Shown one piece after another: positions 1 to 4,505 of a stretch of 6,105 nucleotides of DNA. The stretch is taken from NCBI GenBank assembly GCA_031288215.1, contig JAITRV010000273.1, forward strand, positions 1-6,105, read 5' to 3'. Positions within the stretch are counted from its first letter, which is position 1. Each line of letters begins with the position of its first letter. The DNA comes from Spirochaetaceae bacterium. Lineage in GTDB: Bacteria; Spirochaetota; Spirochaetia; Treponematales; Breznakiellaceae. The notes beneath the pieces were generated by a model. It was given only the letters and a program-made list of their open reading frames with translations, ran no database searches and had not been told where the DNA came from. Both the position numbers and the translations under genes were made by a program.

Positions 1-106
1 GGCAGGGAAATACCCCGGGCGACCCCTTTTGAGCAGAGGAACCAGTTATGCCGTAGGCATCAAGAGCAACGTCGCGAACAGGGGGCGACCGGGGTATTTC
101 CCTGAC
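1..106. repeat. Long imperfect inverted repeat (arms 1-27 and 80-106)
   Basis: The left arm 1-27 and right arm 80-106 are imperfect reverse complements. A perfect 16-bp core pairs 3-18 with 89-104, and a second block pairs 23-27 with 80-84. The mismatches are 2/105, 19/88 and 22/85. The roughly 52-base centre holds a small perfect hairpin at 48-60 (ATGCC, loop GTA, GGCAT). No ORF here looks like a protein. It could be the end of a dispersed palindromic intergenic element or a 3'-UTR structure of a gene left of the window. There is no T-tract after the right arm, so a standard intrinsic terminator is unlikely. The left boundary is the window edge, so the arms may extend further. Confidence 0.6.
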
Positions 107-107
107 A

Positions 108-176
108 GGACCCCCCGGCAGATCTCTTGCGTGCCGGCCCGTGCCGGGGCGGGGCGGGGACAGCCGGGGGGTATCC
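108..176. repeat. GC-rich inverted repeat upstream of uvrB
   Basis: Positions 111-119 (CCCCCCGGC) and 163-171 (GCCGGGGGG) are perfect reverse complements. The pairing extends to A110/T172 and, after a two-base bulge, to G108-G109 with C175-C176. Inside is a second hairpin: CCGGC at 134-138 pairs with GCCGG at 143-147 around a CCGT loop, and GTGCCGG is directly repeated at 131-137 and 141-147. The element begins one base after the preceding inverted repeat ends. It lies upstream of the candidate uvrB -10, so it would not be in the uvrB message if that promoter is right. No T-tract follows. Confidence 0.55.
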
Positions 177-189
177 GATCGGGCCTTCC

Positions 190-198
190 TGGTATAGA
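190..198 (+). promoter_or_regulatory. Candidate extended -10 promoter of uvrB
   Basis: TGG followed by TATAGA (193-198) forms an extended -10 element. No good -35 hexamer lies 16-18 bases upstream (the sequence there is GGTATC-like), which fits an extended -10 promoter that depends less on the -35. Transcription would start near 205, giving a leader of about 25 bases that contains the Shine-Dalgarno at 218-225. No LexA-like inverted repeat is visible between here and the start codon, so SOS control is not indicated by the sequence. Confidence 0.4.
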
Positions 199-230
199 CT
201 AAGCTCATCCAACACGCAGGAGGAGAACCC

Positions 231-2216
231 ATGCGTCCCTTTGAGGTAGTTTCCCCCTTTAGCCCGGCGGGGGATCAGGGGCAGGCCATCCGGGCCCTGG
301 CGGAGGGAATCCGCGCCGGGGATACGTATCAGACCCTCCAGGGGGTCACCGGATCGGGGAAGACCTTTACCATGGCTAAGATCATCGAGGAAGTGCAGAT
401 GCCCACCCTGATCGTGAGCCACAACAAAACCCTGGCGGCCCAGCTTTTCCGGGAATTCAAGGGCTTTTTTCCCCATAACGCGGTGGAATACTTCGTCTCC
501 TATTACGATTACTACCAGCCCGAGGCATACGTGGCCAGCCGGGACCTGTATATCGAGAAGGACGCCTCGATTAACGAGGAGATTGAACGGCTGCGGCTTT
601 CCGCTACCCGGAGCCTCATGGAGCGGGAGGACGTGATCATCGTGGCCACCGTGTCCTGCATCTACGGCCTGGCAACCCCGGAGGTCTACCGGAAGATGAC
701 CGCCACCTTTTCCACGGGGGAAACCGTCGATGTGGACGCCCTGATCCGGCGTTTCGTGGAACTCCAGTACGAGCGGAACGACGCGGTCCTGGAGCGGGGC
801 CGCTTCCGCCGCCGGGGGGATACCCTGGAGATATTCCCCGCCTACCTGGAGGAAGCCTACCGGGTGGACCTGGATTGGGACCGGGTGGAGCGGATCAGGC
901 GTTTCGATCCGGTCTCCGGGGAAATCCTGGAGGAAATCGACCGGGCCCTGATCTACCCGGCCAAACAGTTCGTCATGCCCGTCGAGATGATCCGCAACGC
1001 TTTGGGGGACATCAAGGCGGAACTGGCGGAACGTTACGAATTCCTCAAAAGCACCGGGAAGCTCCTGGAGGCGGAGCGGCTCAAGACCCGGGTGGAATAC
1101 GACATCGAGATGCTCACCGAGATGGGCTACTGCCCGGGCATCGAGAACTACTCCGCACCCCTGGCGGGCCGTAAAAGCGGGGAGGCCCCGGACACCCTGA
1201 TCGACTACCTGCCGAAAAAACACCTCACCTTCATCGACGAAAGCCACGTCACCCTGCCCCAGATCGGGGCCATGTTCGCCGGGGACCGCAGCCGCAAGCA
1301 GAACCTGGTGGACTACGGCTTCCGTCTGCCCTGCGCCCTGGACAACCGGCCCCTGCGCTACGACGAGTTCGAGGCCCGGCTGGACAAGACGGTCTTCGTC
1401 TCCGCAACTCCGGGAAAGGCCGAGACGGACCTGTCCAAACGGGTGGTGCAGCAGTTGATCCGGCCCACGGGGCTTTTGGACCCGGAAATCGAGGTGCGCC
1501 CCAGCGAGGGCCAGATGGAAGACATCTACGGCGAGGTACGGAAGCGGATCGATGCCGGGGAACGGTCCCTGATCCTCACCCTGACCAAGAAAATGGCCGA
1601 GGACCTCACGGACTACCTTTCGGGGCTGGGCCTCAAGGTCCGCTACATCCACAGCGAGGTGGAAACCATCGAGCGGGTGGAGATCCTCACCCAGCTTCGC
1701 CAGGGGGCGTTCGACATCCTGGTGGGGATCAACCTCCTGCGGGAGGGGATAGACCTGCCGGAGGTGTCCTTTATCGCGATCCTCGACGCGGACAAGATCG
1801 GCTTCCTCCGCTCCCTCACGAGCCTGGTACAGATCATCGGCCGGGCGGCCCGGAACGCCGCGGGGAAGGTGATCATGTACGCCGACCGGGAGAGCCCCGC
1901 CATGCGGGAGGCCATCGCCGAAACCGAACGCCGCCGGGCGATCCAGATGGCTTACAACCGCCGGCACGGCATCACCCCCGCCACGGTGAAGAAGGCCATT
2001 GCCGACATCCTGGTCCGCCACGCCGCCGAGGAAAAGGACGCCGCGGCCACCTCCATCGAGGTCCTGAAGCGTTCCTACAACATCCTCATCCCCGCCCAGC
2101 GCAAACAGCTCATCGCCGCCTTGCAAAACGAGATGCTCGAACACGCCAAACGGCTGGAATTTGAACAGGCCGCGGCCATCCGGGACGAGATCGAGTTGAT
2201 TCGATCCGGGTCATAG
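231..2216 (+). CDS. uvrB: UvrB, excinuclease ABC subunit B
   Basis: UvrB is the damage-verification subunit of the cytoplasmic UvrABC nucleotide excision repair complex. UvrA loads it, it clamps damaged DNA with its beta-hairpin, and it then recruits UvrC for the incisions. At 661 residues it is full length (E. coli UvrB is 673). Visible in order are Walker A GVTGSGKT at residues 38-45; the beta-hairpin block starting YYDYYQPEAY at 91, with the following EKDASIN segment; the Walker B-type DESH at 336-339 followed by the GDRSRKQ...GFRLPCALDNRPL block; helicase motif VI QIIGRAARN at 534-542; and a C-terminal UVR domain (about 625-661, with LEFEQAAAIRDE) that contacts UvrC. The ATG at 231 is preceded by AGGAGGAG at 218-225 with good spacing. 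No uvrA or uvrC is in the window. No motif is missing. The gene is strongly GC-biased. Confidence 0.98.
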   Translation: MRPFEVVSPFSPAGDQGQAIRALAEGIRAGDTYQTLQGVTGSGKTFTMAKIIEEVQMPTLIVSHNKTLAAQLFREFKGFFPHNAVEYFVSYYDYYQPEAYVASRDLYIEKDASINEEIERLRLSATRSLMEREDVIIVATVSCIYGLATPEVYRKMTATFSTGETVDVDALIRRFVELQYERNDAVLERGRFRRRGDTLEIFPAYLEEAYRVDLDWDRVERIRRFDPVSGEILEEIDRALIYPAKQFVMPVEMIRNALGDIKAELAERYEFLKSTGKLLEAERLKTRVEYDIEMLTEMGYCPGIENYSAPLAGRKSGEAPDTLIDYLPKKHLTFIDESHVTLPQIGAMFAGDRSRKQNLVDYGFRLPCALDNRPLRYDEFEARLDKTVFVSATPGKAETDLSKRVVQQLIRPTGLLDPEIEVRPSEGQMEDIYGEVRKRIDAGERSLILTLTKKMAEDLTDYLSGLGLKVRYIHSEVETIERVEILTQLRQGAFDILVGINLLREGIDLPEVSFIAILDADKIGFLRSLTSLVQIIGRAARNAAGKVIMYADRESPAMREAIAETERRRAIQMAYNRRHGITPATVKKAIADILVRHAAEEKDAAATSIEVLKRSYNILIPAQRKQLIAALQNEMLEHAKRLEFEQAAAIRDEIELIRSGS

Positions 2217-2226
2217 CTTGGTTTTT
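2206..2226 (+). terminator. Weak possible terminator at the uvrB stop
   Basis: CCGGG (2206-2210) can pair with CTTGG (2217-2221) through three Watson-Crick and two G-U pairs around a six-base loop, followed by five T residues (2222-2226). It overlaps the uvrB stop codon (TAG, 2214-2216). The stem is short and weak, so this may be coincidental. The T-run also overlaps the candidate -35 of the next gene. Confidence 0.22.
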
Positions 2227-2246
2227 CTCCGCTTTTATAGTATCAT
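2218..2246 (+). promoter_or_regulatory. Candidate leaderless promoter of the HAD gene
   Basis: TTGGTT (2218-2223, 3 of 6 matches to TTGACA) is followed after 17 bases by TATCAT (2241-2246, 5 of 6 matches to TATAAT). Six bases separate the -10 hexamer from the ATG at 2253, so the expected start of transcription falls on or next to the A of the start codon. There is no Shine-Dalgarno in the gap between uvrB and this gene, consistent with leaderless translation. The manC promoter shows the same geometry. Confidence 0.45.
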
Positions 2247-2252
2247 GCGGTC

Positions 2253-2918
2253 ATGACAAGGACGCCGTTTCTCCCCGCCGCCGCGATTTTCGACATGGAC
2301 GGGTTGATGTTGGACACGGAGCGGCCCGCGGCAACAGCCTGGGCCCGGGCCGCCCGGAACCTGGGCTGGCCGGTGGACGAGCGCATCGCCGCCAAGACCA
2401 TCGGCATGGATGAACCATCGAACCGGGCGATAATTATGGAGGAATTGGGGGCCGATTTCCCCTACGACGCGGTCCGGAAGGAAATGGCCGCGATCGTCCG
2501 CCGGGAGGTCGAAGAAAGCCGGGGCATCCCCCAGCGTCCGGGCCTCACGGCGCTGCTCGATCATCTGGAGGCGCTCCGGGTGCCCCTGGCGGTGGCCACC
2601 TCCTCCGGGCGGAAAAGCGCCCTGTGGAAGCTCCGGCAGGGGGGCATCCTGGATCGCTTTTCCGTCCTGGCCTGCGGGGACGAGGTCCCGCAGGGCAAGC
2701 CCGCCCCGGACGTCTTCCTCCTCGCCGCGGAACGCCTGGGCAAAGATCCCGCGGACTGCGTGGGCTTCGAGGATTCCCCCGCGGGGCTGCGGGCCCTGGC
2801 CGCGGCGGGGATACGGTCGGTTTTCGTGAAGGACCTGGTGGAGCCTCCCCCGGAGGTCCTGGCGTTGGTATGGCGCCGCTGCGGGGATCTGGCGGAAGCG
2901 GCGGCCCTTTTCGGGTAG
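2253..2918 (+). CDS. HAD-family hydrolase (phosphatase / beta-phosphoglucomutase-like)
   Basis: This is a 221-residue haloacid-dehalogenase enzyme of subfamily IA, which uses an aspartate nucleophile and Mg2+ on small phosphorylated substrates in the cytoplasm. Motif I is FDMDGLMLDTE, with DMDG at residues 14-17 (nucleophile D14, general acid/base D16). A helical cap spans about 22-90. Motif II is the VATSS stretch (T116-S118), motif III is K149 in GKPAPD, and motif IV is GFEDSPAG with E173 and D174. The GFEDSPAG ending and the cap type match the group containing beta-phosphoglucomutase and sugar-phosphate phosphatases such as 2-deoxyglucose-6-phosphatase; the substrate cannot be told from sequence. 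It starts 36 bases after the uvrB stop without a Shine-Dalgarno, and a -10-like TATCAT six bases before the ATG suggests a leaderless message. Confidence 0.92.
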   Translation: MTRTPFLPAAAIFDMDGLMLDTERPAATAWARAARNLGWPVDERIAAKTIGMDEPSNRAIIMEELGADFPYDAVRKEMAAIVRREVEESRGIPQRPGLTALLDHLEALRVPLAVATSSGRKSALWKLRQGGILDRFSVLACGDEVPQGKPAPDVFLLAAERLGKDPADCVGFEDSPAGLRALAAAGIRSVFVKDLVEPPPEVLALVWRRCGDLAEAAALFG

Positions 2919-2963
2919 GGCGCGAGGCGCGGCCAACAGGCCTTGGGGGTGGCATTATCATGT

Positions 2964-2982
2964 ATGATTCACAATGATTCAC
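2964..2982 (+). promoter_or_regulatory. Direct repeat upstream of the lipoprotein promoter (possible regulator site)
   Basis: ATGATTCAC occurs at 2964-2972 and again at 2974-2982. The two copies are perfect and 10 bp apart, about one helical turn. They end six bases before the TTGACA -35 box of the lipoprotein gene. Tandem direct repeats on one face of the helix next to a -35 are the usual layout for OmpR/PhoB-type response regulators. That role is inferred from layout only, and no regulator gene is nearby. Confidence 0.35.
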
Positions 2983-2988
2983 TGATAC

Positions 2989-3016
2989 TTGACATAAATT
3001 GAACATAGAGGATAGT
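2989..3016 (+). promoter_or_regulatory. Promoter of the small lipoprotein gene
   Basis: A perfect TTGACA (2989-2994) is followed after 16 bases by GATAGT (3011-3016, 4 of 6 matches). Transcription would start near 3023, giving a leader of about 30 bases with a GGGAGGGGG Shine-Dalgarno at 3041-3049. The heptamer TGATACT occurs at 2983-2989, overlapping the -35, and again at 3021-3027, near the expected start site. It could be a second regulator site or chance in this AT-rich stretch. Confidence 0.5.
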
Positions 3017-3053
3017 TTATTGATACTATGAGATTGAGCGGGGAGGGGGAAAA

Positions 3054-3083
3054 ATGAAAAGGGTAAAAATGAAAAGGGCAAAA
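3054..3083 (+). repeat. 15-bp tandem repeat carrying alternative start codons
   Basis: Two 15-bp units differing at one base (3054-3068 and 3069-3083) read ATGAAAAGGG then T or C then AAAA. The third ATG at 3084 begins a diverged unit, ATGAAAAAACTC. Each unit encodes MKRVK or MKRAK, and the third begins MKKLM. Each internal ATG is preceded by AAGGG about five bases upstream, so each could act as its own weak ribosome binding site. A change in copy number keeps the reading frame because the unit is five codons. Confidence 0.75.
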
Positions 3084-3587
3084 ATGAAAAAACTCATGGG
3101 ATTGTTTGTGCTTTGTAGTTTATTCTTGTCCTGCGAGGATATTCTGCAAACGTTTCTTACAAAAAATATTGAAGTGAAGTTCGATTACGCCCTTTTTGCC
3201 GAGCAGCGGCAGCAGTGGCAGGCCGCTCAGATAAAAAACTACCGGTATACCTTGACTGCCGCTGGTTTTGATAGTTATCATGGAGTGATAATTGTTGAAG
3301 ATGGAAAATTTAAACAGGATACGCCTTTGTATGAGTATGGCGATATTAACTCTTTTTTAGAGTATTCCACCATTGATGAGATATACCACACTATAGAAGA
3401 AGTCTATACCGCGAATAACAATACGGAACAGAACGTCTTTGACGTCTATCTGAAAGCAATCAACGTTGAATATGATACGATAAATCATATCCCCATCAGC
3501 ATAAACTACGGCTATTATATTCCCGATCATATCGCACTCGACGGAACATTTGATTACGAAATAGAAGATTTCGAAAAAGACAAATGA
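3054..3587 (+). CDS. Small lipoprotein, DUF6174-like, function unknown
   Basis: This is a 177-residue protein. A lysine/arginine-rich N-terminus is followed by a hydrophobic stretch (LMGLFVLCSLFL) and Cys27 in the context LFLSC, a loose lipobox of the kind spirochaetes accept. It is therefore probably exported, lipid-modified and anchored in an envelope membrane. The mature part (QQWQAAQIKNYRYTL, then VIIVEDGK, then the STIDEIYHTIEEVY helix, then VEYD, ending PDHIALDG.FDYEIEDFE) follows the order of conserved blocks I associate with DUF6174 proteins. That family match is from memory and its function is unknown. The ATG at 3054 has the best Shine-Dalgarno (3041-3049). ATGs at 3069 and 3084 are in frame, and starting at 3084 would put the cysteine at residue 17, a more typical signal length. 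The gene is AT-rich (45 G/C of 120 bases at 3361-3480), unlike its neighbours, which suggests transfer or a fast-evolving accessory gene. Confidence 0.82.
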   Translation: MKRVKMKRAKMKKLMGLFVLCSLFLSCEDILQTFLTKNIEVKFDYALFAEQRQQWQAAQIKNYRYTLTAAGFDSYHGVIIVEDGKFKQDTPLYEYGDINSFLEYSTIDEIYHTIEEVYTANNNTEQNVFDVYLKAINVEYDTINHIPISINYGYYIPDHIALDGTFDYEIEDFEKDK

Positions 3588-3643
3588 ACCTCCCCGGCCT
3601 TCAGGGGGTATCGTGCAAGCGTTGCGTAAAACCGATTCTCGAA

Positions 3644-3672
3644 TTAACAAATAAACTGAATGATGATATAAT
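3644..3672 (+). promoter_or_regulatory. Strong promoter of rpiA
   Basis: TTAACA (3644-3649, 5 of 6 matches) is followed by exactly 17 bases and TATAAT (3667-3672), with TGA just upstream of the -10 (3664-3666) making an extended -10. This is the best sigma-70-type promoter in the window. Transcription would start near 3679, leaving a short leader whose AGGGAG (3681-3686) acts as Shine-Dalgarno for the ATG at 3694. Confidence 0.75.
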
Positions 3673-3693
3673 GGGAAGTAAGGGAGAAAAGCT

Positions 3694-4395
3694 ATGGATC
3701 AAGGAGCAATGAAGGAATTGGTGGGGAAACGGGCGGTGGAAGCCCTGGTCAAGAGCGGCATGAAGCTGGGGCTGGGTACGGGGTCTACGGCGATCCCCGC
3801 GGTGCGGCATATCGGCTTCCTCATGCGGCAGGGGGTCCTGAAGGATATCCGGGCGGTGCCCACCAGTTTTCAGACCACCATCGAATGTGAGAAGTGGGGA
3901 ATTCCCCTCTTTACCCTCAACTCGGCGGAGATAGGGGGAAGCCTGGACCTGAGCATAGACGGCGCCGACGAGGTGGACCCCCAGGGCCGGCTGATCAAGG
4001 GAGGGGGCGGGGCCCTGCTGGTGGAGAAGATCGTGGCCTACGCCTCCGCCGCCTATGCCATCGTGGTGGACGAATCCAAGCTGGTCCCCAACCTGGCCCT
4101 CCGCTTCCCCGTGCCCCTGGAAGTGATCCCCGAAGCCAGGGTCCCGGCCGTCCGGACCCTGGAGGCCCTGGGGGCGGAGGTGGTCCTCCGGGAGGCGGTC
4201 CGCAAGGCCGGGCCGGTGATCACCGAACACGGGAACCTCCTCCTGGACCTCCGCTTCCCGCGGCCGGTGGACCCCTCTGCCCTGGAAACCGAGTTCAACC
4301 GTATCCCCGGAGTGGTGGAAAACGGCTTCTTTACCCGGCTGCCCCCCACGGTTTTTGTAGGCCACGCCGACGGCACGGTAACAAGTAGGAAGTAA
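3694..4395 (+). CDS. rpiA: Ribose-5-phosphate isomerase A
   Basis: RpiA interconverts ribose-5-phosphate and ribulose-5-phosphate in the non-oxidative pentose phosphate pathway, supplying ribose for nucleotides. At 233 residues it is slightly longer than E. coli RpiA (219). Visible are the phosphate-binding GLGTGST at residues 26-32; VPTSFQT at 55-61; SIDGADEVD at 87-95 (D89 and D92 match the catalytic aspartates); KGGGGALLVEKI from K102 with E111 in the catalytic base position; ITEHGNLLLD; and IPGVVENGFF near the end. The start at 3694 is supported by AGGGAG at 3681-3686. The gene has its own strong promoter, so co-transcription with the lipoprotein gene is not needed. Oddly, the last four sense codons (TSRK) and the TAA stop lie inside a 7-bp repeat array that continues to the manC promoter, so the extreme C-terminus is repeat-derived. 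Confidence 0.97.
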   Translation: MDQGAMKELVGKRAVEALVKSGMKLGLGTGSTAIPAVRHIGFLMRQGVLKDIRAVPTSFQTTIECEKWGIPLFTLNSAEIGGSLDLSIDGADEVDPQGRLIKGGGGALLVEKIVAYASAAYAIVVDESKLVPNLALRFPVPLEVIPEARVPAVRTLEALGAEVVLREAVRKAGPVITEHGNLLLDLRFPRPVDPSALETEFNRIPGVVENGFFTRLPPTVFVGHADGTVTSRK

Positions 4396-4486
4396 CAGGT
4401 ATCAGGTAATAGAGAGGAGTTAGGAGGGAGGAGTTTTGTGCTCTGCGCTCTGCTCCTTATTACTATTACTTGTTACTTGTTACTTG
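4382..4486. repeat. In-register 7-bp repeat array with inverted halves
   Basis: The 105 bases divide into 15 consecutive heptads in one register. The left units are CAAGTAG (4382), GAAGTAA (4389), CAGGTAT (4396) and CAGGTAA (4403). Purine-rich TAGAGAG, GAGTTAG and GAGGGAG follow from 4410. GTGCTCT and GCGCTCT sit at 4438-4451. Three perfect TTACTTG copies fill 4466-4486. TTACTTG is the reverse complement of CAAGTAA, so the array reverses polarity in the middle and its outermost units can pair (6 of 7 bases in the two outer pairs). The left end encodes the rpiA C-terminus and stop; the right end contains the manC -35. Heptameric short tandem repeats are known in several bacterial phyla. The array may also act as a weak terminator hairpin for rpiA. 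Confidence 0.65.
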
Positions 4487-4499
4487 GGTGGGTTATACT
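4470..4499 (+). promoter_or_regulatory. Promoter of manC, predicted leaderless
   Basis: TTGTTA (4470-4475, 4 of 6 matches) is followed after 18 bases by TATACT (4494-4499, 5 of 6 matches). Six bases lie between the -10 and the ATG at 4506, so transcription should begin at or next to the start codon. The -35 hexamer spans the junction of two TTACTTG repeat units, so loss or gain of a repeat between it and the -10 would break the spacing. Confidence 0.5.
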
Positions 4500-4505
4500 C
4501 AAGGT

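Noticed and set aside
100..230. SOS (LexA) operator before uvrB
   Set aside because: No CTG-N10-CAG or GAAC-N4-GTTC type dyad is present near the promoter.
60..2144. 694-codon open frame on the minus strand opposite uvrB
   Set aside because: Its translation is rich in Gly, Pro, His, Val and Asp with no recognisable domain. It exactly shadows a complete uvrB, and such long antisense frames are expected in GC-rich genes.
2926..2955. Terminator after the HAD gene (GGCC AACA GGCC)
   Set aside because: Only four stem pairs, a competing alternative fold, and G-rich rather than T-rich sequence after it.
3589..3609. Terminator after the lipoprotein gene (TCCCC with GGGGG)
   Set aside because: Only about five pairs with an eight-base loop and no following T-tract; not supportable as a terminator.
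3613..3627. Small hairpin GCAA-GCG-TTGC before rpiA
   Set aside because: Only four Watson-Crick pairs; expected by chance at this length.
3601..4365. 254-codon minus-strand frame opposite rpiA
   Set aside because: Shadow frame: low-complexity composition, no start signal, and it fully overlaps a clear rpiA.
4382..4486. CRISPR array
   Set aside because: The units are seven bases with no spacers.
4470..4505. TTG start extending ManC by 12 residues
   Set aside because: The extension would translate the repeat array and promoter, has no Shine-Dalgarno, and family similarity begins at the ATG at 4506.
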